A stretch of 50,303 nucleotides of DNA. Origin: UMGS172 sp045636945 (lineage in GTDB: Bacteria > Bacillota > Clostridia > Oscillospirales > Acutalibacteraceae). The notes beneath the pieces were generated by a model that saw only the letters and a list, made by a program, of their open reading frames with translations, was not told the DNA's origin and ran no database searches. The translations under genes and the position numbers were made by a program. Shown one piece after another: positions 6,920-15,600 of this stretch; within the stretch, counting starts at the first letter, position 1; each line of letters starts with the position of its first letter. Where the stretch lies: contig JAZTYO010000010.1 of the NCBI GenBank assembly GCA_045636945.1, positions 1 to 50,303 of the forward strand, given 5' to 3'.

Positions 6920-7873
6920 TCACCCGCGGTTAAGAAAATCAATAATAGCGTTATCGTATTTTTCGGTATTGTTTATACGAAGGTGGGAATGTCCACCTTT
7001 GGAAAACCATACAATTTCCTTGTCGGGGCTACCGCAAGCCTCAAAAAGCTGTTTGCTCTTTTCGGGCAGGGAGAAAACATCCTGCTCACCGTAAAGGAAC
7101 AATGCACGTTGGCGAAGCTTGGGCATAACCTTGATGGGTGCCGTCTTGTAAACGTCGGTGCCGGTATGCTTCTTTATTTCTCGCATGGCAAGGTTTTTAA
7201 CAGGAAATACGGGGCGGTTAAGCTGAATCATATGGGTACGGAAAGTCTCGGCGAACGAGGTGAAGCAACCCTCGGTAACAATACCCTTTACGCAATCGGG
7301 ACATTTGTCCGACACCATTGCAAGCAATCCTGTAGCAGTACCGACACAAATAGTATGGAAATAGACCTCTTCAATGTCGAATTCACTCTGCAAAAGCTTG
7401 ACCCACTCAATACAGTCGCCACTTTCCTTGACACCGATGGTATTGTACATACCGTCACTATTACCGTGAGCACGTTGGTCTATAACAAGCACGTTAAAGC
7501 CTGCCTTTTGGTAAGGAGGAGCAAAGTAGTAAGAGTACAAAAGACTTTCGCAACGTCCGGGAAGTATCAAAACGCATTTTTTCGAATCGGAAAGGTTATA
7601 ATATTCACCGTAGAGGTTAAGTCCGTCGTGGACAATGTGAACGTCCTGCTTTTTGTCGGCAACGGTTTTTGCCCACTCACAGCCCATATCAAACATGGCC
7701 TTTTGTTCTTCGTTTTCGGGGCAGGAGCAAACCCGACCCCATTTGTCGGGCGAGGTTCTGACCAGCTGGTCACGGTAGACGCTTTTTGCAATGGGAACGG
7801 TCTTCATCAGCATAGGGATAGCACCGCCCAATAAAAGCACGATAATAATTGCAGGAATAAACCACCAAAGCAT
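6920..7873 (-). CDS. Membrane-anchored alpha/beta hydrolase with a Cys at the nucleophile position
   Basis: 317 residues. An N-terminal transmembrane helix (residues 1-23) is followed by an alpha/beta hydrolase fold: LPGRCES (oxyanion region), VIDQRAHGNSDG, the nucleophile elbow HTICVGTATG, GEQDVF (Asp265) and GGHSH (His295). Aligned to the usual H-G-x-S-x-G-A, the nucleophile is Cys176 and the first Gly is Thr. Cys in this place is known in polyester synthases and some hydrolases and favours acyl transfer over hydrolysis. ATG 7873 is chosen because GGAGG lies eight bases upstream; the longer frame to 7924 has no site. It is the first gene of the lipid operon and diverges from fakB. Exact reaction unknown. 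Confidence 0.8.
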   Translation of the reverse strand: MLWWFIPAIIIVLLLGGAIPMLMKTVPIAKSVYRDQLVRTSPDKWGRVCSCPENEEQKAMFDMGCEWAKTVADKKQDVHIVHDGLNLYGEYYNLSDSKKCVLILPGRCESLLYSYYFAPPYQKAGFNVLVIDQRAHGNSDGMYNTIGVKESGDCIEWVKLLQSEFDIEEVYFHTICVGTATGLLAMVSDKCPDCVKGIVTEGCFTSFAETFRTHMIQLNRPVFPVKNLAMREIKKHTGTDVYKTAPIKVMPKLRQRALFLYGEQDVFSLPEKSKQLFEACGSPDKEIVWFSKGGHSHLRINNTEKYDNAIIDFLNRG

Positions 7874-7939
7874 TAAAAAAACCTCCAAAAGTATAATAAA
7901 TCCCAACAAATCATAATACACCATTATATTAGTAAAAGT

Positions 7940-7945
7940 ATTATA
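7940..7945 (-). promoter_or_regulatory. Possible extended -10 of the lipid operon
   Basis: On the minus strand TGT directly precedes TATAAT (7945-7940), about 67 bases before the chosen start at 7873. No good -35 lies 16-18 bases upstream, so this would depend on the extended -10. Confidence 0.4.
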
Positions 7946-7995
7946 ACAGATAGTTCAAGATTTTGCACTAATTTTTTTACAAATTGTCGTATTTT

Positions 7996-8025
7996 CTTGA
8001 AATTTCAAGTTTTATGTGGTATAGT
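7996..8025 (+). promoter_or_regulatory. fak operon promoter with a palindrome over the -35
   Basis: TTGAAA at 7997-8002, a 17-base spacer and TATAGT at 8020-8025 preceded by TGG (extended -10). The perfect 14-bp palindrome CTTGAAATTTCAAG at 7996-8009 covers the -35, a natural operator position. The TTGA...TCAA form is reminiscent of MarR-family sites such as that of FabT, but regulator identity is inference. Confidence 0.65.
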
Positions 8026-8077
8026 AAAATGTGTTTGTATAACTAATTAAGTTAAAACAAATTGAGGAGAAGTGAAA

Positions 8078-9022
8078 ATGAGTAATTTTGCTATCGTTGC
8101 AGACACTGCCTGTGACCTGACAAAGGACCTCAGAGAGCGTTTCGGTGTGGATGATTACGTACGCGGAGTTTTGTATCATCCCGACGGAACGAGTGAGCCG
8201 TGTTCCTTGGATTGGGAAACTATGACAGCCAAGGAATATTATGATTCAATGAAGGGTAGGAAGGCTCTTTATACTACTGCAACGCCGCCGCTGGGCGATG
8301 TTATGAATACCTTCGAAAAATATCTCAAAGAGGGTAGAGATGTTTTAAGCATCAGCCTTTCAGCCGGCCTTTCGTCATCTTGGTCCAACACCGAAAACAT
8401 TGCAAAGGAGCTTTGTGAGAAGTACCCTGAGCGTAAGATAGTCTGTATCGACTCCGAGCGTTATTCCACTGCTTTGGCAGTGCTGGTTATCGAGGCCTGC
8501 TTGCAGAGAGATTTGGGGAAATCCATTGAGGAGGTTGCCGCACATCTCGACGAGGTAAAGCATACCATTCATCAGATGGGTTCTATGGACGACCTGTTCT
8601 TCCTTGTGAAAACAGGACGAGTTACCAACTTTAAGGCATTTTTCGGTCAGATGATCGGCCTTAATATTATGGCCGATTTTAACGAAAAAGGAATGTCCGA
8701 GGTTGTTGGAAAAATCAAGGGACCCAAAAATATGATCGATGCGACTATCGAATATATTAAAGAAATGATTGTAGACCCCGAAAATCAGATAATGTTCGTA
8801 GCGCATACCAACCGTGAGGCCGCCGCCAAGCTTTTGGCTGAACGTATCGAGCAGGAGATTAAGCCCAAAGAGGTTATTATCAACACCGTCGGTACTGCCT
8901 GCGGTGCCACGATAGGTCCCGGACTTTGTGCCGCATTCTTCAAAGGCAGACCCACAAGTCACGATATGGCCGATGAAAAGGCCCTTATGGAAAAGATTAT
9001 CGAAGCCCAAAAGGCTAAATAA
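8078..9022 (+). CDS. fakB: DegV-family fatty-acid-binding protein (FakB-like), copy 1
   Basis: 314 residues of the DegV fold, which buries a fatty acid and presents its carboxylate to FakA for phosphorylation. Typical landmarks are present but divergent: VADTACDLT (usual D-S-T-x-D-L), TTATPP (usual T-S-Q-P-S) and ISLSAGLSSSW (usual S-x-x-L-S-G-T-Y). The ATG at 8078 lies eight bases after GAGGAG; the in-frame GTG at 8072 is too close to that site. First gene of the fakB-fakB-fakA-plsX operon. Its divergence from copy 2 suggests the two carriers bind different chains, as reported for FakB1 and FakB2 of other Bacillota. Confidence 0.9.
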   Translation: MSNFAIVADTACDLTKDLRERFGVDDYVRGVLYHPDGTSEPCSLDWETMTAKEYYDSMKGRKALYTTATPPLGDVMNTFEKYLKEGRDVLSISLSAGLSSSWSNTENIAKELCEKYPERKIVCIDSERYSTALAVLVIEACLQRDLGKSIEEVAAHLDEVKHTIHQMGSMDDLFFLVKTGRVTNFKAFFGQMIGLNIMADFNEKGMSEVVGKIKGPKNMIDATIEYIKEMIVDPENQIMFVAHTNREAAAKLLAERIEQEIKPKEVIINTVGTACGATIGPGLCAAFFKGRPTSHDMADEKALMEKIIEAQKAK

Positions 9023-9052
9023 TATGAGATGTCAGTTTAGGAGGAAACAAAA

Positions 9053-9937
9053 ATGAGCTTTGCAATTATTACTGATTCCACCAGCGATATGAATGCTACA
9101 CTCAGAGAACAGCACAATATCGACTACGTAGCTATGAACTATGTACTCAATGGCGAAGAGTACGTTGCTTCACTCGATTGGGAAACACATTCTCCCAAGG
9201 AATTCTACGATATGATGCGCAAGGGTAAGCGTTTTACCACCACTCAGGTTCCCAGAGAAAGCTTTGTTGAAAAGTTTGAGTCTTATCTCGACAAGGGAGA
9301 GGACGTTATCTATATTTCCTGCTCATCTGCACTTTCGGGTTCTTATAACCTTTCCTTGGTTGTTGCCGAGGAAATCAACGCAAAATATGAAAACAACAAG
9401 GTCTACTGTGTAGACTCGAGAATCAGCTCGTTGGGTCAGGCATACGTTTGCTTTATGGCCGATGAGCAGAGAAAGGCCGGTAAAACTGCTGCCGAAACCG
9501 CCGAGTATCTTGAGGCCAACCGTCTGAAGGTAAATCAGGTCGGTACCGTTGAGAGCCTTGAGTATCTCAAGAGAGCAGGCCGTATCAAGGCTTCCAAGGC
9601 CTTCTTCGGAAACCTTTTCGGTGTTAAGCCTATTATCATTTCGGATATTAAGGGTCAAAACTATGCTTACCGCAAGGTAAAGGGTGCTCTTAATTCAAGA
9701 CTTGCTATTGTCGAGGACGTCAAGAACACCGTAATAAACCCCGAGGAGCAGATTTTGTACATATCCCATGCCGATAACGAAGAGATTGCTCTTCAGGTAA
9801 AGGATATGATTATGGCTGAGATTCCCTTCAAGGGCTTCCATATCGACTACATAACTCCTATCGTTGGTTCCTGTGTAGGTCCCGGCACTGTAATTGTTTT
9901 CTGCTACGGAACTGAAGTAACTGTTGAGGGTGAGTGA
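9053..9937 (+). CDS. fakB: DegV-family fatty-acid-binding protein (FakB-like), copy 2
   Basis: 294 residues. Closer to the family consensus than copy 1: TDSTSDM near residues 7-13, FTTTQVPRESF, and ISCSSALSGSYNLS. AGGAGG lies ten bases before the ATG. It is followed after three bases by fakA. It delivers a bound fatty acid to FakA and carries the acyl-phosphate product to PlsX or PlsY. Two fakB genes in one operon with the kinase make the substrate range of the system wider than one carrier would allow. Confidence 0.93.
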   Translation: MSFAIITDSTSDMNATLREQHNIDYVAMNYVLNGEEYVASLDWETHSPKEFYDMMRKGKRFTTTQVPRESFVEKFESYLDKGEDVIYISCSSALSGSYNLSLVVAEEINAKYENNKVYCVDSRISSLGQAYVCFMADEQRKAGKTAAETAEYLEANRLKVNQVGTVESLEYLKRAGRIKASKAFFGNLFGVKPIIISDIKGQNYAYRKVKGALNSRLAIVEDVKNTVINPEEQILYISHADNEEIALQVKDMIMAEIPFKGFHIDYITPIVGSCVGPGTVIVFCYGTEVTVEGE

Positions 9938-9940
9938 TAA

Positions 9941-11560
9941 ATGCAAATCGAAAAGATAGATGTTCGTCTGTGGCAGGATATGCTGACAGGCGGTTATATC
10001 AATTTGAAACGCAATATGACGGTCGTCGACGAGCTAAACGTATTTCCCGTTCCCGACGGCGATACCGGAAAGAATATGACTATGACCATCGAGGGCGGAG
10101 TGTCGGGTACCCGTAAGGACTTCGACTCCTTGGGCGAAATGATGCAGAAGTTCTCGAGAAGCTCTCTGCTTTCGGCAAGAGGCAATTCAGGTGTCATTCT
10201 GTCGCAGTTTATCCGTGGTCTTGCAGTAGGCTCGGAGAATCTCGAATATTTCACGGTAGAAAGCTTTGCCAAGGCCTTCAAGAGTGGTTGTGATTATGCT
10301 TACCACGCCGTTGCAACACCCACCGAAGGCACAATGCTGACCGTTATCCGTGAGGCAAGTGAGTATCTCGAGGCCGTCAAGATGAAGAATTTTGCTGATT
10401 GCTTCGAGCGTCTTTTGACCGTTATGCACCGTTCTCTCAAGAACACCCCCAAGCTTTTGGCAGTGCTTCGTGAGGCAGGTGTTGTCGACTCGGGCGGTGC
10501 AGGTGTCGTTTGCATCTTCGAGGGTATGCAGTCGGTGCTCAACGGTAATCCCGTTGAGGATATCGACATTCCGGTCGAAACCTCGGCATCGGATATCACT
10601 TTCGACGAAAACAGTGAACTTGAATATGGCTACTGCACCGAGTTTATCCTACAGTTGCAGACCTCTAAGACCGATATTTCTGCCTTTAAATTAAGCGATA
10701 TGACCGAAAAGCTTCACGAGTTCGGTGACTCTATCGTAACCGTTCAGGACGGAAGTCTTGTCAAGGTCCACGTTCATTCGTTCAATCCCGAGGACGTTAT
10801 AAAATATGTAAGACAGTACGGCGAAATGATTACCGTCAAGATAGAAAATATGTCGGTTCAGCATAGCGAGGTCACTGCCGCAAAGCCCGAACGTCAGAAG
10901 TTTGTCGTTATTGCAACGGCTACAGGCGAGGGTCTTATCGGCTTCTTCAAGGGAATCGGTGTCAGCGTTGTTATCGACGGTGGACGTACCAACAACCCCT
11001 CTGCCGAGGACTTTATCGAGGCCTTTAAAAAGGTCAACGCTGAGTATATCATCGTTCTCCCCAACGATTCCAACGTTGTACTGACCGCCGAGCAGGCTGC
11101 CAAGCTTTACACCGATGCCGACGTAAGGGTTGTTAAAACCAAGTCGTTGGCCGAGGGATATTCGGCACTTTCTATGATGGACCTCTCGGTCGATACCGTT
11201 GAGCATCTTATCTCGGATATGACCGCAGGTTTGCCCAACGTTGCAACGGGTTACGTCACCACCGCAACAAGAGATGCATTTATCTCGGGTGTGAGCATCA
11301 AGAAGGACGATTGGATAGGTCTTGAGGGCGATACCGTTTACGCTTCGACCGACAGCCCCGTAAAGGCTGCTCAAGAGTTGTTCAAAAAGCTTCCCGATAT
11401 CGACGACAAGCAGGTCGTCACCGCATTTTACGGTAAAGAGGTATCGGAGGACGAGATTGCCGAGCTTGAAAGCTTCCTTAGTGAGGAATACCCTCTGCTT
11501 GAGGTTGGCTTTATCAATGGCGGTCAGGACGTCTACCGTTACATTTTTGCTATCGAGTAA
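9941..11560 (+). CDS. fakA: Fatty acid kinase FakA (DAK2/DhaL-like)
   Basis: 539 residues, the normal size. The N-terminal DhaL-like ATP-binding domain (about 8-200) shows VFPVPDGDTGKNMTMT with the Mg-ATP aspartates, SARGNSGVILSQ and DSGGAGV. A central domain and a C-terminal DegV/EDD-like domain (about 310-539) follow. The enzyme phosphorylates fatty acids bound to FakB, giving acyl-phosphate that enters phospholipid through PlsY or becomes acyl-ACP through PlsX. The ATG at 9941 is three bases after the fakB stop, and plsX follows twelve bases after its own stop. The gene order is strong support for the exogenous fatty acid route. Confidence 0.95.
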   Translation: MQIEKIDVRLWQDMLTGGYINLKRNMTVVDELNVFPVPDGDTGKNMTMTIEGGVSGTRKDFDSLGEMMQKFSRSSLLSARGNSGVILSQFIRGLAVGSENLEYFTVESFAKAFKSGCDYAYHAVATPTEGTMLTVIREASEYLEAVKMKNFADCFERLLTVMHRSLKNTPKLLAVLREAGVVDSGGAGVVCIFEGMQSVLNGNPVEDIDIPVETSASDITFDENSELEYGYCTEFILQLQTSKTDISAFKLSDMTEKLHEFGDSIVTVQDGSLVKVHVHSFNPEDVIKYVRQYGEMITVKIENMSVQHSEVTAAKPERQKFVVIATATGEGLIGFFKGIGVSVVIDGGRTNNPSAEDFIEAFKKVNAEYIIVLPNDSNVVLTAEQAAKLYTDADVRVVKTKSLAEGYSALSMMDLSVDTVEHLISDMTAGLPNVATGYVTTATRDAFISGVSIKKDDWIGLEGDTVYASTDSPVKAAQELFKKLPDIDDKQVVTAFYGKEVSEDEIAELESFLSEEYPLLEVGFINGGQDVYRYIFAIE

Positions 11561-11572
11561 GTGGAGTAACGT

Positions 11573-12562
11573 ATGAAAAAAATCATTGTTGATATCTTCG
11601 GTGCCGATAATGGTCCCGAGCCTATAATAAAGGGTACTCTCAATGCCCTTGAGCATTTTCCTGAGCTGGGTGTCGTCTTTGTCGGCGACCGCAAGACGGT
11701 TGAAAGCTACTGCACCGTCGACGGCGACCGAATCGAGCTTATCGAAACCGACGACTTCATTTCCAACAACGAGAATCCGCAGGTCATCTTCACGGGTCGC
11801 GACGAATGCTCGATTGCTTTGGGCTATAAGAGGCTTAAAGGTGACGACGACTGCATAGGTATGATAAGTGCAGGCAGTACGGGTGCTTTGCTGATTGGAA
11901 GCATTTGCCGACTAGGACTTATCAGCGGTCTTAAAACCCCTGCTCTTTTGTCCAATCTTCCGCTTTATAACGGACGAATGGTTTGCCTTGTCGATTGCGG
12001 AGCCAACGTTCAGGCCACTGCCAAGGACCTTTGCCGTTTTGCCGTAATGGGCAACGCATTGAGCTACTGTATGGGCAACTCCGAAAGCCCGAGAGTCGGT
12101 CTTTTGTCGGTCGGTCGCGAGGACCGTAAGGGCACTCCGCTGACCTTGGAGGCATTCTCGCTTATCAAGGAGCAAAACCTCAACTTTATAGGTAATGTTG
12201 AGGGCAGTGATATGGTTACGGGCTACGTTGACGTTGTTGTTGCCGACGGCTTTGCAGGTAATATACTGCTGAAGGCTTCCGAGGCGGCAGGTCTTGTTGC
12301 CAAGGGTTGTATCGAGCATATTGCAAAGCATTTCGGCGAGGAAAACAGCGAAATGGCCAAGGCTATGTCCGAGCATCTGCGTCTTTCGTTTGACTACAAT
12401 CGTCGCGGAGGTGCAACCTTCCTCGGAACTAAAAAGCCCGTTATCAAGATGCACGGCTGTGCAACGGTCGAAACACCGTTCGCCTGCATCGACCAGTTGT
12501 TAAAGCTTAAAGCTGCTGGCTTCGACGAAAAGATAAAATCGGCATTGGAAAATATGAATTAA
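11573..12562 (+). CDS. plsX: Phosphate acyltransferase PlsX
   Basis: 329 residues. PlsX landmarks: IFGADNGPEPIIKG (family D-x-M-G-G-D-N-A-P), MISAGSTGALL (family S-A-G-N-T-G-A), LVDCGANVQATAKDLCRFAVMGN and DGFAGNILLK. It interconverts acyl-ACP and acyl-phosphate peripherally at the membrane. Several family residues differ (the MGGD motif is FGAD), so it is a divergent PlsX; a housekeeping copy may exist elsewhere with fabD/rpmF. The start has GTGGAG seven bases upstream. Last gene of the operon, ending in a bidirectional terminator. Confidence 0.88.
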   Translation: MKKIIVDIFGADNGPEPIIKGTLNALEHFPELGVVFVGDRKTVESYCTVDGDRIELIETDDFISNNENPQVIFTGRDECSIALGYKRLKGDDDCIGMISAGSTGALLIGSICRLGLISGLKTPALLSNLPLYNGRMVCLVDCGANVQATAKDLCRFAVMGNALSYCMGNSESPRVGLLSVGREDRKGTPLTLEAFSLIKEQNLNFIGNVEGSDMVTGYVDVVVADGFAGNILLKASEAAGLVAKGCIEHIAKHFGEENSEMAKAMSEHLRLSFDYNRRGGATFLGTKKPVIKMHGCATVETPFACIDQLLKLKAAGFDEKIKSALENMN

Positions 12563-12564
12563 AA

Positions 12565-12596
12565 AATGCGATACCGATTTTACTCGGTATCGCATT
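12565..12596. terminator. Bidirectional terminator between plsX and the GT2-GtrA gene
   Basis: A perfect 13-bp stem AATGCGATACCGA/TCGGTATCGCATT with a 6-base loop. It sits between two convergent genes, with A/T-rich flanks on both sides. Confidence 0.85.
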
Positions 12597-12610
12597 AATA
12601 TTTTGTTTGT

Positions 12611-13627
12611 TTACTGCTTTCTGAGTCGGTGCATCTTCTTGTGTACCTGATACTCGACGAAAAGCATCGCGATTGCGGCAACGTTGACCACCGCAAACAT
12701 AGGAACGATGTGGGTAAACGCACCTACGGTTTCGACTATTCCTGTGTAAACCGTGGCACGGATTATGCAGAACAGAAAGGTTCTTACACCGTCGTTGTAA
12801 TTGACCTTGCGGAATACGATAAATTTCTGCAACATAAAGTTTATCGCGGCTGACACCATAACGGCGGTAGGTACCATAAAACGATAGTGCTGATACTCGA
12901 AAAGAATTGAGAACAGCAGGGTCAATATTTCCCACAGCCCTACGCACAAAAGCGAGGGCCACACGCTGAAGAACAAACGTTTGTAGATACGAACGGTGTC
13001 AAGCACGGGGTTAAAATGCGAACTGCGGTTACCGTCAAGGTAGATAGCCTTTATCGGCAGAGTATGTATCTTGATGCCCTGCTTGTCCGCAAAGCACAGC
13101 ATATTCATTTCATAGTCATATTTGTCGCCCTTGACCAGAGTCAGCCATTCAAGATGTTTTACTGAAAATCCGCGCAGACCCGATTGATTGTCATCGAAAT
13201 AGTGACCGTTCATCGTGGTGTAAACGATTCTCGACAAAGCGTTGCCAAATCTCGAACGGGCAGGCATTTTATGCTCAAACTGACGTACGGTCAGAACGAA
13301 ATCCTTGCCCGAATCCAATTCTTCTTTTACTCTCAGGATGTCCTCGACCGTGTGCTGACCGTCGGCATCGGCGGTAATAAACTCGGTACAGTCGGGAAAA
13401 TGCTCCAACAGAGCGCTAAAGCCCTTCTTGAGAGCAGCACCCTTGCCCTCGTTCATTTCGGAATGTATGACGACTGCCTTTTTTGAAACCGCATCAAAAA
13501 TGGCGTCACATTCCTTGTCGCTGCCGTCGTTTACAACCAACACCGAAAGCTTGTGGGCGGTCAATTCATCGACTAACCTTATAAGCTCCCCGTCGGGCTG
13601 ATACGCAGGTATCACGACTACACTCAT
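12611..13627 (-). CDS. Glycosyltransferase family 2 fused to a GtrA-type membrane domain
   Basis: 338 residues. The N-terminal GT2 domain (about 1-210) resembles dolichyl/polyprenyl-phosphate mannosyl- or glucosyltransferases: VVIPAYQPD, VVNDGSD, ITADADGQH (D-x-D metal site) and NQSGLRGF. From about 225 on there are four hydrophobic helices typical of GtrA (DUF-type flippase partner). The usual product is a polyprenyl-phosphate sugar that is flipped outward for cell-wall or lipid glycosylation. GGAGGGG lies eight bases before the ATG. It follows the hydrolase at 13661-14593 after 33 bases and may share its transcript. Confidence 0.88.
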   Translation of the reverse strand: MSVVVIPAYQPDGELIRLVDELTAHKLSVLVVNDGSDKECDAIFDAVSKKAVVIHSEMNEGKGAALKKGFSALLEHFPDCTEFITADADGQHTVEDILRVKEELDSGKDFVLTVRQFEHKMPARSRFGNALSRIVYTTMNGHYFDDNQSGLRGFSVKHLEWLTLVKGDKYDYEMNMLCFADKQGIKIHTLPIKAIYLDGNRSSHFNPVLDTVRIYKRLFFSVWPSLLCVGLWEILTLLFSILFEYQHYRFMVPTAVMVSAAINFMLQKFIVFRKVNYNDGVRTFLFCIIRATVYTGIVETVGAFTHIVPMFAVVNVAAIAMLFVEYQVHKKMHRLRKQ

Positions 13628-13660
13628 ACTTTTGTCCCCTCCAATAAGGAGTAACCCTTT

Positions 13661-14593
13661 TTAAGGATTCTCCCTGAAAAAACGGTCGATTTCCGTCATA
13701 AGCTCCTCGTTTGCCGAATTTTCTCCGTCAAACAAAAGGTCGGTATGACCGTTTTTACCCTCATCATCACAAAGATAATACTCAACGTTGGACGCATTGT
13801 CGTCAACGCTGTAAGAATACACCGAGTATTCGTCCTCGGTATAGATTTCATCCTCAGTGCCCTGAACCAAGAGCACCGGAATGTTGCTTTCGGCAATTTC
13901 CTCGGCGGCATCGGAATGTGCCGTTTCAGAACCGAATAAAATTGTCTGGTAAAGCCAAAGGAACGGATAGTTGCCGTATGCTAAAAACCCGATTTTATCC
14001 GCAACGGGCTGCATAATGGCATCCATACTGCTGTTCACTCCGCTAACCGAACAGATTGCGGAAATATCATAACCCTCGTCAAGTACCGAGCAAGCTGCAT
14101 AAGCTCCGCGGCTATGACCGAGGATGTATAACCTCTGATAACCAAAACGGTCGTTGTTTTCGATATAGTCCAAAGCAGCACGAAGGTCGACAACCTCTTG
14201 AGGGAAGCCTTTTGACGAATCGCCTTCCGATTTGCAGCTGCCGGTGGTGTCAAAAATAAACACCGCCCAGCCCTTGCTTAAAAGGCTGTCAATCTGCCAA
14301 AGATAATCATCGGCCGAGGCCCGAAATCCGGGTGCGATAACTATAAGGCCGTTTGATTCATTATTGTAAAGATACCCCGAAAGCCTGTTTTCGTCGGTAT
14401 TAAAGGATACCTCTTGACGGCTTGTGACCAAAGCCTCAAGCTCGGTTGGAATTTCGGGAATTTTGTCGTAACGGGGGAAGGTGCTGTCGTAAATCACGAC
14501 CGTGACAACGCAGGAAACCAATACCCACGAAATAATTGCAATAACGATACCTAATCCAATCCTTTTGAGGGATTTCTTCTTGGAAGATATCAT
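13661..14593 (-). CDS. Membrane-anchored alpha/beta hydrolase
   Basis: About 310 residues. A transmembrane helix (LGIVIAIISWVLVSCVVTVVI, split here for length: roughly residues 13-33) precedes an extracytoplasmic alpha/beta hydrolase domain. The nucleophile elbow is LGHSRGAYA (Ser), with FDTTGSCKSEGDS, QGTEDEIY (acid) and GHTDLL (His). Similar proteins act as esterases, lipases or peptidases outside the membrane. ATG 14593 is preferred over GTG 14605 because GGTGA lies just upstream. Divergent from the lipase-like gene at 14638 with 44 bases between. Confidence 0.82.
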   Translation of the reverse strand: MISSKKKSLKRIGLGIVIAIISWVLVSCVVTVVIYDSTFPRYDKIPEIPTELEALVTSRQEVSFNTDENRLSGYLYNNESNGLIVIAPGFRASADDYLWQIDSLLSKGWAVFIFDTTGSCKSEGDSSKGFPQEVVDLRAALDYIENNDRFGYQRLYILGHSRGAYAACSVLDEGYDISAICSVSGVNSSMDAIMQPVADKIGFLAYGNYPFLWLYQTILFGSETAHSDAAEEIAESNIPVLLVQGTEDEIYTEDEYSVYSYSVDDNASNVEYYLCDDEGKNGHTDLLFDGENSANEELMTEIDRFFRENP

Positions 14594-14637
14594 TAGTATC
14601 ACCACTTAAATCAAATTTAATGCTGAGGTGTTGTAAA

Positions 14638-15600
14638 ATGAAGCCAAAAATAATCAGCGAAGCCGAATTTAAGACCGTTATACCCGAGGTGGTAAACGAG
14701 CTTTTGAAGTGTCAAAAGACCGTAATGCTACCTATGTCGGACGGTGTAAAGCTCTATTGTGAGCAGTATCTCACACCCAATGCCACGGGTAATATCGTTA
14801 TAATCCACGGGTTTACCGAGTTTTCCGAAAAATACAAGGAAATGATAAAGTATTATCTTGAAATCGGGCTTAACGTCTTTATCTACGACCAGAGAGGCCA
14901 CGGATTGTCCGACCGAGAGGTGGATAATCTCAAATGCGTCCATGTAGGCGACTTTTTGCGCTATGTTGACGACCTCGAAGCCGTTGTAGACACATTTGTT
15001 AGCGTTGAGGCACCCGACCTTCCGCTTTATCTGTTCTCACACTCGATGGGCGGTGCAATTACGGCACTTTATATGATGCGACACCCCGAAAAGGTTAAAA
15101 AATCGGTTATGTGTGCACCGATGATAAGCCCTAAAACCCACAAGATAGCACGTTTTCTTGTTCTTCGCGCGGTAAAACGTTTCGGAAAACGTGACGGTTG
15201 GAATGCGAGGTTTGCTTATACAGGCGAGTTCAACCCGAATGCCACCTTCAGAGAGGCACTCGACGGAAGCAAAGCAAGGTTTGAATGGGTTTTCGGTGTT
15301 CGACTCGGCGATCAACGTTATCAAACCTCGGGAGCAACAAACTCATGGATGAAAGAGGCTATCGAGGTAAGGGACAGAATTCTCAAAAAAGATGTCTTGT
15401 CCAAAATAACGACCGAAATCCTTGTTTTGAGTGCTCAGAACGATACCGTTGTCAAAAACCGTGACCAAAAACGCTTTGCGAAGATGGTCAAAAACTGTCG
15501 TTTGGTGTCGGTAAAAAACTCCAAGCACAACATCTACTTTGCCGACCAATCGACAGTAGCCGACGTTTATCAAAAAACCTTCGATTTCCTTGCCGATTAA
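14638..15600 (+). CDS. Alpha/beta hydrolase, monoacylglycerol lipase-like
   Basis: 320 residues, cytoplasmic. Hydrolase_4-type motifs: VIIHGFTEFSEKY, YDQRGHGLSDRE, the elbow LFSHSMGGAITALYM (Ser), then acid and His regions VLSAQNDTVV and NSKHNIYF. This family cleaves monoacylglycerols and lysophospholipids and could release fatty acids for the FakAB route encoded nearby. The ATG at 14638 has GAGGTG seven bases upstream; the longer frame from 14620 has none. A terminator follows at 15722. Confidence 0.85.
   Translation: MKPKIISEAEFKTVIPEVVNELLKCQKTVMLPMSDGVKLYCEQYLTPNATGNIVIIHGFTEFSEKYKEMIKYYLEIGLNVFIYDQRGHGLSDREVDNLKCVHVGDFLRYVDDLEAVVDTFVSVEAPDLPLYLFSHSMGGAITALYMMRHPEKVKKSVMCAPMISPKTHKIARFLVLRAVKRFGKRDGWNARFAYTGEFNPNATFREALDGSKARFEWVFGVRLGDQRYQTSGATNSWMKEAIEVRDRILKKDVLSKITTEILVLSAQNDTVVKNRDQKRFAKMVKNCRLVSVKNSKHNIYFADQSTVADVYQKTFDFLAD

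Noticed and set aside
6983..7834. 283-residue plus-strand ORF
   Set aside because: Antisense to the alpha/beta hydrolase, whose motifs are unmistakable on the minus strand.
7925..7950. Possible FapR operator (ATTAGTA...TATTATAA)
   Set aside because: Only one half-site resembles the FapR consensus; symmetry is poor and the T-rich context makes it likely by chance.
10691..11656. 321-residue minus-strand ORF
   Set aside because: Antisense shadow of fakA and the plsX start; no start site or family match.
14620..14637. Upstream start for the lipase-like gene
   Set aside because: It overlaps the ribosome binding site GAGGTG that serves the ATG at 14638.
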